Shown here: positions 43,883 through 54,454 of the stretch, one piece after another
Layout: each line of letters opens with the position of its first letter
How positions within the stretch are numbered: position 1 is the first letter of the stretch
Assembly (NCBI GenBank): GCA_905221605.1
Contig: CAJNDS010000170.1
Coordinates: forward strand, 32,501-96,500
Length of the DNA: 64,000 nucleotides
Origin: Symbiodinium natans
Taxonomy: Eukaryota; Sar; Dinophyceae; Suessiales; Symbiodiniaceae
Reading direction: 5' to 3'
Translations under genes and position numbers: made by a program
Notes under the pieces: model-generated
The model's database searches: none
What the model was told of the DNA's origin: nothing
What the model saw: only the letters and a program-made list of their open reading frames with translations

Positions 43883-44092
43883 TCACCGGTCGTGAGAGCC
43901 TAAGGCTTGTGCCCCGTCGACGCTGAGCCAAAGTGAGAAGAATGACGCCTGAAATGAGAGCATCCCACGATATTCCGCGCCATATATACATGCCGTGTCC
44001 ATGACCTGCCTGGCTTCAACCAAACGACGCAAATGATCCCAAGGCTTTAGGGCCGCGTTGCCTGCGAAGCTTTGCCAGCTTTGCCACATCAA
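43883..44092 (-). CDS. Candidate exon, unknown protein
   Basis: Reads SWQSFAGNAALKPWDHLRRL, then VEARQVMDTACIYGAEYRGM and SFFSLWLSVDGAQALGSHDR. A good single-frame reading; exon ends not fixed. Confidence 0.42.
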   Translation of the reverse strand: MMWQSWQSFAGNAALKPWDHLRRLVEARQVMDTACIYGAEYRGMLSFQASFFSLWLSVDGAQALGSHDR

Positions 44093-44470
44093 TGCCCATC
44101 CGCATTTCTCTCATTTTCTCCCAGGCCTTCGGCTGGCAGTGCCTGGGCAAAGCTTGCGGCGAGAGTGCGCGAGGCTGCCTTAGCACACAACCGCTCTCAC
44201 TCTTGCAGTCAACGTTGCGGTTTCATATGCTATGCCTAGATCACTCTCTGAAATTTCCGGATCAGCAATCTCAAACACATTGAGAACCAATTGGGAGCTT
44301 CGTTAAGACGTTTCGTCCGATGTTGAGGCTTGAGGGTCCACGGACCTGCATTTCTGAGGTTCAAGGAATAGCTGCCCACAGGCCCACAGGCCTTGACTTC
44401 GGGAACTTCCTGTCTGCCAAGAGACTGGACATGGACTCTAAGGGCACGAGAGGCGCGAAAGACAGAGGCG

Positions 44471-44580
44471 CAGAGAGAGTGAGAGAGAGAGAGAGCGACA
44501 CACACACAGACAAGAGCCGCTGAAGCGACACAAGACACAGAGAGACATAGAAAAGACAGAAGGGAGAGAGGGAGACTGAT
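44471..44580. repeat. GA-rich low-complexity tract
   Basis: Repeated gagaga, acacag and agacag words; CT-rich on the gene strand. A second simple run (cctggtcttt) lies at 44852-44880. Confidence 0.9.
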
Positions 44581-45211
44581 GAGAATTAGAAACAGAAGGA
44601 GGTGGGCAATGGTGGGCATACTGAAGCTACTATCGGTTACTATCGAGTAGCCTGAGCTGGCCAACACAGGCATGGGCTCGTTGAGTAGCGCATTCGCTGA
44701 CGGCTGTCAGCATGGACAAGGGGGCGCACAGATGATCATGGCTGGGTATACTCAATATCCTCCAAAACCAAGCACTCACGCTGGCATTGACTTCTTCTGA
44801 CTGACTTCTTCTGACTCCCCCCCCCTCCGTCTTTCCCCGTTCTTCCTCGTCTTTCCTGGTCTTTCCTGGTCTTTCCTCCTTCACTTGTTTGGGAGCGGGG
44901 AGGATGCACAAAGCTCTCTCCACCGCTCACGCTCTCAACAGCTCCCGTCTGGAACCAACTCTGAGCGTGAACTCAGAGTCGTGTTATGGGTTATGAGGTT
45001 ACGTTCCCGCATCCCTGTGGAGAACGTGTCGTAAGCCACGAAGACGGGATTTCTGACAACGCCCAGCACTTAAGGGCTCGAGTTGCTGAGGCTGCCGGCC
45101 ACAACTTCTCCGATATCGCCCTCACCATCAGTCGAAACCTGTGCATGCAACAACTACACAGCGGAGTAGCGACCTGTCGCTATGGGCCGGACGGCTCCAG
45201 CATCCCCAGCC

Positions 45212-45749
45212 TCACCGAGAAGCATGCACTTGTGGCATATGTTGATGCCCTTTGATAGCACCCGCCTCGATCCCAGGTGCTGCAGAGAGGTTTGCAGTCG
45301 ATGTAGCCATGGAAACCAGTGCCTGCTGATTGCCGGGCAGTAGTTGCAAGTCCGGGGCATGGATGGTCACAGCTTGCAGATGCTTGCAGTCCACGGCAAA
45401 TCCGAACGATCGCCATGCTTTCGCCTGCAAGCGGCCATGGAGCGCCGGCGTTGGCCGCACGTCAGAGACGACAACGACCTCGGGCGCAGCCCATGAGCAA
45501 GAGATGATGGCACACCGCACGTTTAAAACACGCGGGTTTGCACAATACCGTTTTGGAGAAGTCGAGTAAGAACAGCGCCAAAAGAACGCTCAGCAGCTCA
45601 AGCCTCAAACAAAGGATAGCAATGATAGCAACAAAGCCAGTACATACCGCAGGGACAACTGGCACCCAGGGCGGACCCTGGCTTGGGCCCCGACAGAGAC
45701 TGGGGGCGGCCAACCGTCTCATTGACCTGCCCAGAAGTTGGATCAACAC
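45212..45749 (-). CDS. Coding-like run with a hydrophobic segment
   Basis: The right frame (45462-45749) includes CTGFVAIIAILCLRLELLSV followed by LLALFLLDFSK, a plausible membrane helix. The left frame (45212-45520) reads APEVVVVSDVRPTPALHGRL, then SFGFAVDCKHLQAVTIHAPD. The frames overlap around 45480 without a clear intron, so a frameshift or unresolved splice lies between them. No family recognised. Confidence 0.4.
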
Positions 45750-45752
45750 GGA

Positions 45753-45965
45753 TCAGCATGGATCAACTACCTCGAAGGATGGAGATTGATGTTTAGCTTT
45801 GCTGGCCGGATAGCATCGACCTTTGAAAGTCAAGCCGTATCCCAAGCGTATAGCGGACTTCTTAGGCTCAAAGAGGAGTGGCAGGCATTGGTAGGTTCTA
45901 CAGCGCACGCTGTGCAGGTGGCTTGAGAGGGCTTTGGCGAGATTTGGTGGCTTGAGCCTTAGCAA
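45753..45965 (-). CDS. Candidate exon, unknown protein
   Basis: Reads LKPPNLAKALSSHLHSVRCR, then TYQCLPLLFEPKKSAIRLGY and GLTFKGRCYPASKAKHQSPS. Basic. Exon ends not resolved. Confidence 0.4.
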   Translation of the reverse strand: MLRLKPPNLAKALSSHLHSVRCRTYQCLPLLFEPKKSAIRLGYGLTFKGRCYPASKAKHQSPSFEVVDPC

Positions 45966-46614
45966 GTTTCAGTCACCTCCCATGTTTGTGCGCAATCTGC
46001 AGTTCTACAGTTGAACTGCGGTGTGCTACATCCACAATACTCCACCATGCACATCTTTACGGCTTGCAGTCACGTCAACAAAGTCTCACATCCTCACCAA
46101 AATCACAAGCATGCATCTCACAAGAGAAGAGGTGTGTATCGACGAACGATCCAAGGCCCAATCGAAGGCTTGTCTTGGAACAAAGACAGCTCAGTTCAAA
46201 TGTGAGCGGGCCTCTATGAACTTCAGGTAGCGCCAAGCATCAGACTTCAGCGACTGCAGAAGCCTTGCGCGCGAGAGGATGCTGCCTCATCCTTGTGATT
46301 GTGCATGAAGCTGCATAATGTACATTGGGGACGGAACGCATCGGCCGTGAGCCCCAAGTACCTGGAAGAGGCCGAAGGCCCTTTGCAGCCCGAGTGTTTG
46401 GAGTCCAGGGATACTTTTCTTGCAGCCAAGACACATCTGTTGAACACGTCTTGCAGTGGGCAGTGCTGCCACGCATCCCTGATGACACATACACAGCTGT
46501 GCTGAGATGGCGATGCTTACAAGCCTTGCAGGCAAAGGAAGGTGCAAGCCCAAGCAGAGGCAGAGCTGACTAGTAGTGGGAGCAGAAGCATGACGAGAAA
46601 TGACGAGAAGCGTA

Positions 46615-46998
46615 TCATAAGTCGATGTGATCAGCTGATCTCGAGGACGCAGCCGGGGGCGACAGTGAGAGGCAGATGCAGCGCCCAAGCAGCGGCTGAC
46701 TGCGGCAGAGATCGTAAAGTTGCTGCACGGCAGCCTCCCATGCGCAGCGAGCGTGCGAGACCAGAGCTATTTCAGACGAGTTGGCTGCCATAACAGCCTT
46801 GCTCAGGCTCTTTGCAGCACTGAAAAGTTCGATCTGCTCCTGTCGTTGAATCGTATGACCTGAAATGTCAGTGCGGCAACAATTCATGCCGTGAAGTCGG
46901 GCACCAAGGCAGATTCTGGGACTCCAGCATGGTAAGAAGTTGACAAAAGGAGACACCTGAAGCAAAGCGTGACACCACAACTGGGGACCCTCTTGCAC
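46615..46998 (-). CDS. Candidate exon, helical protein
   Basis: The convincing part reads SGHTIQRQEQIELFSAAKSL, then SKAVMAANSSEIALVSHARC and AWEAAVQQLYDLCRSQPLLG. Regular alternation of polar and apolar residues suggests helices. The overlapping open frame 46868-47260 covers its right side in another frame. Confidence 0.43.
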   Translation of the reverse strand: MQEGPQLWCHALLQVSPFVNFLPCWSPRICLGARLHGMNCCRTDISGHTIQRQEQIELFSAAKSLSKAVMAANSSEIALVSHARCAWEAAVQQLYDLCRSQPLLGRCICLSLSPPAASSRSADHIDL

Positions 46999-47357
46999 AG
47001 CCTAGAAACCCTGCACCCTCACTGCATCCACCTGGTTTGTAACTTGAAGCAGAGACAGCGCAGGCAGCCTTGACACTGTATACGGAGAGAGGCACACAGC
47101 TTTGAAGACTTCCGCACGTTTCATTTCCTGAATGTGAATGTGGTGGGGCCCCCGGCTTGAAAGATGTGGGCACTTGTAACTCGGCAGGTATGTCGACCTG
47201 CAAGGGGGACGTTGAGGTTCTGATCAGTATAACTTCCAGAAAGACAGACACGCCACGCATGTTCGCATGATTGTGCCACGTCTGTGCGGCAGAAAGCAGG
47301 AATCAATGACCATCTGCCTCGTCCACGCTGGTTGCACAAAGAAGTCCGGCATGATAC

Positions 47358-47503
47358 CTAAGAGAAATCTTTGGAAATCTTTGGTGTCGCCTTTCAAGCG
47401 CATCTGCTTGGTCGAGGTTGCTTGAAAGGTGGCTTTGGCTCATGCCATCAAGTAGCTCTCTCAACTCGCTGGCAACCTCAGCCGTCAGCACCTCCGAGAA
47501 CAT
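47358..47503 (-). CDS. Possible first exon, unknown protein
   Basis: Starts at ATG and runs 48 codons to a donor (CTCTTAG followed by GTATCA). Reads MFSEVLTAEVASELRELLDG, then MSQSHLSSNLDQADALERRH and QRFPKIS. Clearly helix-like. An internal duplication (gaaatctttg twice, 47361-47383) lies at its end. Confidence 0.48.
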
Positions 47504-48240
47504 TCAGATGCGATTCAGTAAACCGAACGGACCGAAGCGTTCGCCTGTGAGTAGATGGCAGCTCCATCCAGAAGTGCATGCGCGATCAGCACGTCGAACT
47601 CCAAATGCTTGACCTGAGTCACAGCTGGCTGCTGTGAGTTGTAACATTGCAGCAACAAGCGTTACGAACCAATTTCACGAACAACCTTCAACTCTTGCGA
47701 ATCAGGCAACTAACCAGCGAGGTAGCTGTGCTGGCTTGTTGAGGTGCTTTTGGATGAGATCCTGGAGTTGATTGGCGCATGACGTCACGGCAGTACACAC
47801 TGCCTTCATGTCCTGAAAGTCGATGAAGCACATCCATGCCAGATGCGCGGAGGATGGCACCAAGACCTCGAATTGTGCCCAAGCTTCAAATGGGGGAGGC
47901 AGTTGGAGGTTTGTTTCGCTGGAAAACTTGACTCTATGTCGGACAATCGGATAAGGAGAAGCACCCTGGCAAGGAACAGAGTTAACAGCGTGTGCTTCTC
48001 ATCGTACGCTTGGGAAAAAACTGCTTGAAGCATGGGGCAATAGCGAACACTCCGAAATGTCCGACTGGAAGGTCGAGCCATGGGGGAAGTGGCCAACAAG
48101 CACTGCATGGAGCACCCACGCCGACCCCAGACTCGAAGCATCGGCGTTCCATATCCTTCGACCACCCTGCCAACCATGGGACAGGACAATGCACTGCCTT
48201 CCGTAGAAACGAACGGGATGGCAGGATTTGCCGTTATTCT

Positions 48241-48275
48241 GAAAGAGAGAGAGAGAGAGAGCGCGAGAGAGAGAC
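48241..48275. repeat. GA-rich low-complexity tract
   Basis: GA repeat with a gcgc interruption; CT on the gene strand. Confidence 0.92.
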
Positions 48276-48668
48276 AGAAAGACAAAAAAATGGCAGCAGC
48301 AAATGTGATGGAATGTGAATACATGCCTCCTCAGGGCCTCACTGAGCAAAGCCAGTGCTTGGGAGGTCCATACCTGTGGTAGCCAACCGCTTTGCAATTA
48401 TTGTCTAATCTAAGCTTTGGCAAAGCCTCTTCCCGCATTGCGAGCATCCGTTCACGAACGCGTTTGCTGACTGGCGTTATGATAGCTGCAGAATGTTGCA
48501 TTGGCGTCCGGGGCGGTATGCCAAGCTGCCTGCAGCACCGGCAGCATGCCCATCGGCATGCATGGGGAGGGCTTCAAATAGCTTGGAATCCACTCCAAGA
48601 GAAAATTGAGAGAAAAGCCCCAGCTGCTCCTGCAAAGAGCTGCCAGAAGCATCACGAGGACTGCTTTC

Positions 48669-48923
48669 CTAGTAGCTGACCTCTAGCACGCTGGCTGCAT
48701 CAAGGCACCATTCCTGCTGCCTCCATGCAGTCGCGTGATATTGTGAAACTTCGATCATCAGACCCAGCGCAGGCTTCCGTTGATGGCCACAGCCACACAC
48801 CATGTCAACAGGTGGAATGCGGTAGAACGCGATGTAGGTTTTGCAACTGCTGAAGACCCAGCTTGATCCAAATTTTGGTGAAACTTCTGCGTGAAGCGAA
48901 AAGTGAGTTGCCCCACGATTCAT
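48669..48923 (-). CDS. Candidate exon, unknown protein
   Basis: Reads GSSWVFSSCKTYIAFYRIPP, then VDMVCGCGHQRKPALGLMIE and VSQYHATAWRQQEWCLDAAS. A CGCGH cluster is present but is not a known motif. A possible donor (GAG then GTCAGC) overlaps the stop. Confidence 0.43.
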   Translation of the reverse strand: MNRGATHFSLHAEVSPKFGSSWVFSSCKTYIAFYRIPPVDMVCGCGHQRKPALGLMIEVSQYHATAWRQQEWCLDAASVLEVSY

Positions 48924-48996
48924 TCTTCAACATTGCCGGACTTTCGCAAACAGCAGCCAGCATTCTTAGTCTGGGGCAGAAACCTTCGCAAGGTTT

Positions 48997-49300
48997 TCAG
49001 CTCCATATTTTCCGAACGAGACATTTCTCGATGCGAGTAGCGGGGTCATCGCCGTCCCAGTATTGGATGAGAACCTTTGGGCTTCCAAACATGCATAGAA
49101 GACCACCAAGATCAGCCTTGCGTTCAATAACTTTATGTCCCAGCGGATCAGAGGAATTGGACTGAGGCATCCACATCATCTTGCTCTTCGGGAGTGTCCT
49201 TGCAACATGACGCAACATGTCACGAAACTCTGAATGCAATGCTAGGCCCGTGCGCAGCACGTGCGCAGCATTCTGCAGCAAATTGCTATGTCCTCCAAGA
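48997..49300 (-). CDS. Candidate exon, unknown protein
   Basis: Reads LHSEFRDMLRHVARTLPKSK, then KVIERKADLGGLLCMFGSPK and VLIQYWDGDDPATRIEKCLV. Very protein-like over 80 residues in one frame. The open frame continues to 49428 but the extension is poorer. Exon ends not resolved and the family is not recognised. Confidence 0.47.
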
Positions 49301-49789
49301 CGGTGGCTCGGAGAGGCTGGACCTGCAGCACATTGCACTGCACAGGTGGGCTGCGTCACGCACTCCCAAGGATGCACGGCACTGCACCTCACCAGGCAGG
49401 AAAACCCAAACATCCTGCACAAGTGCAAGATGTGCGAGGAGCAGGCAACGCGGTCACTACATATGGTAAGTGAGCAGCACCTCCCGTTCCTCGAAGGAAT
49501 CTTTCTTCAGCTCCTGGTTGGGCAACACTATGGTTCTGACACCGTCTGACACTTGAAACCCGCTTGCGACTGCTCCTTCCATGAGGTTCTATTCATGAAT
49601 GTTCGTGTTGTTGCTGCTGCTTTCCATGTCCTGTACGATTCCAAGCCTTTTGGCCAGAATGCAGTAAGCTCCGCTGGACCTGCGGTCACAGGGCGCTGGG
49701 TGGCTTGTGACTTCCTTGCGCTCATCAGCGAACCATGTCATGTCCATCCCGAACTAGCGCATTGCGCTCTGAGTTCCTTAGGTCCTTGC

Positions 49790-49930
49790 CCTCGCTCTTG
49801 TGACAAGGTTATCAAGTCCTGCATCCATGGCGAGGGTCTCATGATGTCTCGTGATGTCTCCGTGTTCTCTCACGTTGACGTTCAGCAGAGTGACAGCCTT
49901 CAAGGTTTCGGTGAGATTCCAGTGCCAAGC
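49790..49930 (-). CDS. Internal exon ending at a GC donor
   Basis: A 141-bp exon of exactly 47 codons, between the acceptor GCATTCGTAG and the donor AGCGAGG followed by GCAAGG. It reads AWHWNLTETLKAVTLLNVNV, then REHGDITRHHETLAMDAGLD and NLVTRAR. Both ends are phase 0. The open plus-strand frame over the same place is its shadow. Function unknown. Confidence 0.5.
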
Positions 49931-50123
49931 CTACGAATGCTGGACAAACTCTTGCATACAAGCTGTCCTTTCCAGCTTTGTTCTCCCAGCACGACCAGAT
50001 CTGAACGGGCAACCTGACACTCAGATCTGCTACTTTGAAGTAGCCCAAACCCTGCATTGCTAGCACCATTTCGCGCTGGGAACTCGCCGCCCTCTGCAAT
50101 TCCTTCCGGTGGTGCAGCCGGTT

Positions 50124-50247
50124 CACTGTGCCAGCACTTCATCAAGCTCTTGCATCTTGTCCTGGACCTTGGTCCAGGTCGTTCTGGGCTTTGCAAGTTT
50201 CGAGTTTGTGTCGCTCTCATCTTCCAGCGTCGTTGTCAGTTTCCCCC
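50124..50247 (-). CDS. Candidate exon, charged helical protein
   Basis: After an acceptor (TTCTACAAG) the frame reads GKLTTTLEDESDTNSKLAKP, then RTTWTKVQDKMQELDEVLAQ and TGA. A GT donor overlaps the stop (GCACA then GTGAAC), so it may be internal. Ends are approximate. The acceptor is followed by a run of G, another possible length error. Confidence 0.45.
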
Positions 50248-50402
50248 TTGTAGAAGAAGCACGTATGCAACTGTATGTATACAAGATTATACAAGTGTGT
50301 ATCGGTGCTCGCCGCCGGTCTTTATCTACAAGTAAGCAGACAAGGCAGTGATGCAACGCCCGCAGGAAGCCAAACAATGCCAATCATTTCACTAGAGAAC
50401 TA

Positions 50403-50438
50403 GGGCTAAGTATATATATGAGGGCTAAGTATATATGA
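50403..50438. repeat. Tandem duplication with TATATA core
   Basis: The unit agggctaagtatatat occurs twice with 1-2 bases difference. Noncoding between exon candidates. Confidence 0.85.
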
Positions 50439-50669
50439 CAGCAATTCGTCTGAGATCTCCAAACCAATAAGCTGCCGTCTGGGCTGCCAACCACGTTTCG
50501 GAAGGCCTTTCGCACATGTCGCAACTCACAAGCTGAATGAGTGCTGCATATGCATCCACTGCGGGGCAGTCCTCTTTCTTCAAGGCATCTTGCTCCTCCT
50601 GTGACAGGGAAGTGGAAGGCTCCTCTTCAAGCTCTTCGCCCTCCTGTCAAAAGGCTGTTTCGCCAGCAC

Positions 50670-52576
50670 TGCGCTGGGAGCTGTGGTTCAGGTGGCTACC
50701 GAGACATGCGCTGCTCTCCTCGGTTGCTTCTGACACCTGCCGTGTCACTTCTGCCAACCTGGTCGAAAGGAGTGCACGGCAGATGCCAAAAACCGAAGCC
50801 AAGTTGTCTGAGTTTGCTGTATTAACGGCTTCCCTGGATTCATGGATATCAGATCCCAACTGACTGAGATTTGCAAATAGCATCGCCTGTGGGCATGAGA
50901 GTGCTTCGCCGAAACCTGCATGAAGCCGTTCACACAATGGTCGTATGGGCAACTGCGCCAACTTTGCAAGCAAACCTAGACTGACGGGCTTTGGAACACC
51001 CACCTTCTCCTCCATCCAGTTGGACGGGAAATAATCCTCTTGGTAGTCTTCCTGGCATCCAGCGCGCAGAAAAGCATCTTGGCACGCATACCATCTCGTT
51101 GGTTTGACAGAGACCGCATGCACAAAACAAAAACGCAACCAATGCAGCTTGATACATGGTACATTCTAGTTCCACAATACCACCAATGCAAGGGTCAGAG
51201 TGCAATGCTGACATTTGTCGACGAATGGCCTGAGGATCCAAGTTGTTGCTGTTGGTCATCGCCACCAGGTGCGAAGGCTCCTAGCAGCGCTCAGCTGCCA
51301 GATTCTGCCATCACCGCCACTTCTGCAGCTGTGCCTCTTCCTCAGCATCTTCAGCATCACCCAATACCTTCAGCTGCTTCATTCCGGAATCACACTCAAC
51401 GATCACATTAGGCATCCCCTTGAAGCTGCCGGAAGCCACAGGAAGTGAAAGCGCAAGCCCGGCCTCTTCGTCAAGTGCAACCGATGACGGTCGGCTCGAC
51501 GCGCGGCTCTTCTCAGAGCGAGGGACTGATGGTCTGGGCGAAGCAGTGCCTAAGGTTCCAACGCTGCACTGTGCTCCATTCAGTGCGTTTCAAGTACTGG
51601 CAGACATGCAGTGCTCAAAGGGAGCTCACTGGCCAATGACGACAAAAACTCCGCCACCTCACGAATATCGCTACTCTTCGTCCGCATGGGCAAGCAGTAT
51701 GCAGGCTCCATGCAAACATGTGTGGCCTGATCAGCCTTCATCTCCCTGGCGTAGCTTTGCCTACAGCAATTCATAGAAGTATCAGGAGAAGACAGAAAGG
51801 CGGATACACACATCGGGTTTCATTGCAACATATATAACGAGGTGTCGACAGTGTACGCCCACAGTAGTCGCGCCAGTCCTGAAACGTTGTGTCGACGCAC
51901 TGATTGGAATTGTCGTGAGCAACTTCGAAAGCCTGATGCCTCTTCAGCACATTGAAAGATCCCGTTTGTTTACCAGCTAGAAAGCTAGGTGGTAAACACT
52001 GGTAAGCTGGGCAAACCTTCAGAGCAAGATCCGCTGTTTGCCAGAGCAGACCCGTCTCCTGCCAGCGCACGTTGTCATCCAGGTTCTCCAAGATGGTCTT
52101 GATGGCATCCACATTGCCCTTCGCATTCTGATTCGCATTCGGTGCGCATTCTGAAATGCAACTTGAACTCTGATCTCCACATCTCTAGGAGTTTTATTCG
52201 CAACTTTCATCCCGAAGTCCGAGCATGATGTGTCATGCTGTTGGCTGTAGCCTTCTTCACATAGTGGAAGGCATCCTTTTTCTGCCCAGACAGCAGGATC
52301 TGTGCAGCCTGTTAGATCTGTGGCAGGTGAAGAGCTGTGGCTGAAATTGTGGCCGAAGATCCCCTGTGCCTGGGCTTTCCTGTCCTCATCTGTCCGGGAT
52401 CGTAGCTCGAGAAGCTTTGCCTGACAGGAATCAACCAGCATGCCCCAACAAGGAGTGCTTGGCTCCTGCGATGGCAGGATTGGCGATGCGTCAAAATTGC
52501 TGATGCCAAGGCGGGCGTAGCAGAAAAAGCTGAATGCTGCACCGCGCAAGACTTCGTTGAGGCACTGCTTTTGCAT
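50670..52576 (-). CDS. Multi-exon gene of unknown function
   Basis: Exons, read leftward: 52576-52017, 51726(or 51760)-51630, 51549-51335, 51229-50670. Exon 1 begins with ATG (MQKQCLNEVLRGAAFSFFCY) after an in-frame stop. It is cysteine-containing (KGCLPLCEEGYSQQHDTSCS) and ends KTILENLDDNVRWQ..ALK before GTTTGC. Exon 2 ends REVAEFLSSLA before GTGAGC. Exon 3 has GMPNVIVECDSGMKQLKVLG and DAEDAEEE, with a GC donor. Exon 4 has IRRQMSALHSDPCIGGIVEL, then LLAKLAQLPIRPLCERLHAG and EVTRQVSEATEE. Joins 2-3 and 3-4 keep phase. Two lesions remain: near 52110-52145 in an aatgcgaat repeat and at a five-base run at 51129-51133. No family recognised. Confidence 0.55.
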
Positions 52577-53740
52577 GCGTCAGATGTAAATTGATGTGAC
52601 AGGAGTCTCGGGATTCGAGGTCTCCATCTGTCCGCCCAGAAAAGCCGCCTTCCAGCAGGCGAGAAATGTGCACGAGTTGTTGCAAACCTTGCCGCTTCAG
52701 TGTATCGGTAGCGCATGGTGCGTTCGCATGATTACATTACATCGGACATGGTTGCGGCCTGCGGCTCGGGCTCTACATCCATGCTGCTATCGGGGACAGA
52801 AGTCTGATTGCAACCTGACCTAGGCTGTCTTCAGACCTCTTTATGCTGAGTGCCACCAGCGCTGTTTGCAGCGATGGAAGCCGACGACATTTGACAGGAT
52901 GAAAGGCTGAAGCCCTTAAGGCAGTGGCCAGCCATTTCCTGGGCACCTTCCACTGCGTGATTTTGAGTACCATGCGCGCTAGGCAACCAAACGCGACTTT
53001 GCTCAAATGCGCGCAGAGAGCCTTGGAAGAAATGGTCCACGCGCTTGGAGCTCCTCTGATAGCACGAGATGCGGTAGCTTTGTCGCCTGCTCCTCAATGG
53101 CAGCCCGGTAGTGCCTGACACCACCCGACGCAACGTACTGGCGGGCGGGGTGGGGAGGGTTGGGGGGAGCGCTCAGAACTCGGGATTTGGCATCAGAGCC
53201 TCATCTCCAGGTTGCTGGTCGGCATGATGGCATGACGGAGCTTTACCTTTACATTGCCTCAGGAAGAGCCGGCATGCGAGCACAGAGCGACCGGGAATGA
53301 AAAGTTGGATCATGTATTGGCAGCTTTTGGGCATGCCTAAAGCCTAGCTCGGGGGGCTTGAACTCCAAACCAGCTTGTATGCGAAGTGTACTGATTCATC
53401 ATCGTGACAAGACATGACAACCCCATCTCCCCAGCATGATCTCAAATGCATGCAGGTGCTGATGGCTCGCAGCCACAAATTCTTCTCTGCAACACCTTGG
53501 CCCAAACCAGCATGCTCCTCGTTCATGAACTGCATGAACTGCATCTAGGATGAGGCCGCAGCCATCACGTTGGTCTCTCCTTGCCCCTTGCCTTCCCTGC
53601 TTGTTGCTGTGCCTTCGTTGGCGCCAGGCCCCTGTGTTCTTCTCCATTCCCAATCCGCCAGCCCTCCCTTTGCGGTCATTGTCGAGATTTGTTGGGGAGA
53701 TCTCTCTCGCAAAACAACCCTAAACTTAAAACCCGAACCC

Positions 53741-54067
53741 TCAACCTTTATGCTTTACGATCGGGCCCGCATATTTGGCGACCGACTGCCATGTTTTTGG
53801 CGACCGACTGCCATGTTTTCTGTTTAATGATCGGGGCCCTAGCGATTTCGTGAACATCCGAGTTAGTCGTTTTGCGATTTCGGCTGCACCTCTCTCCTTT
53901 TTGTCTATGGCGCCCCACTTGAGCACTTCCTGGAGGCTGACCACGCCTGTTCGGATGCGGGTGCGACTCCGAGCCGCAGAGCCGATGTCATGATGTACTT
54001 CGATGGAAAGCGCTTTGATCTGTGGATCTTGTGGGAGACGATTGAGACTTGGGCTGGGGCAATTCAT
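53741..54067 (-). CDS. 108-codon open frame with internal duplication
   Basis: Starts at ATG (MNCPSPSLNRLPQDPQIKAL). Continues SIEVHHDIGSAARSRTRIRT, then VVSLQEVLKWGAIDKKERGA and AEIAKRLTRMF. The end is built from a 22-bp tandem duplication (ggcgaccgactgccatgttt on the plus strand, 53777-53819) encoding HGSRSPKTWQSVAK. The first 75 residues look like a true exon; the end may be intron. Confidence 0.43.
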   Translation of the reverse strand: MNCPSPSLNRLPQDPQIKALSIEVHHDIGSAARSRTRIRTGVVSLQEVLKWGAIDKKERGAAEIAKRLTRMFTKSLGPRSLNRKHGSRSPKTWQSVAKYAGPIVKHKG

Positions 54068-54199
54068 GCTTGAGAATCGCCTTCCGAAATGGAATGCTTT
54101 AGGACATGTCAGCGGCTCCCTGCTGGTCCAAGTTGGTGTTCTTTAAGATGTATGGTGGCCTGCTCATGCTGCTCTGACCTCCTGTGATCACCTGACGAC

Positions 54200-54454
54200 T
54201 CACGAACCACGGTCTTGGACCTCTTGGCTGATTGATCCGTTCGTCTGCTGGCTGTTTGGTTTGACTAGTTGACTGACAACTGATGACTGTGAGCATGGCA
54301 CAACGCCTGCAGAATCACACTTGCCCCATGCCAAGCCACTTCTGGCTGCAAAGTTCTGATCGTTCAAGGTGAAACAGCTGCAATCTACTCCAAGTCTCTC
54401 CTTGGAACGAGGCCACTGCGCATTTACTAACATGGGGGATGCAGAAAACTGCAA
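54200..54454 (-). CDS. Open frame, possible exon
   Basis: Reads NAQWPRSKERLGVDCSCFTL, then NDQNFAARSGLAWGKCDSAG. Its left end is rich in Ser and Gln and less convincing. No splice support. Confidence 0.3.
   Translation of the reverse strand: MQFSASPMLVNAQWPRSKERLGVDCSCFTLNDQNFAARSGLAWGKCDSAGVVPCSQSSVVSQLVKPNSQQTNGSISQEVQDRGS

Noticed and set aside
44986-45255. 89-codon plus-strand open frame starting at ATG
   Set aside because: Protein-like in appearance but alone on the plus strand, without domain or splice support.
46325-46573. Plus-strand frame with a convincing composition
   Set aside because: No domain or splice site could be fixed; the minus strand is also open here and the strand context argues against it, so neither is called.
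49553-50017. 154-codon plus-strand open frame
   Set aside because: Antisense to a 47-codon minus exon with matching acceptor and GC donor.
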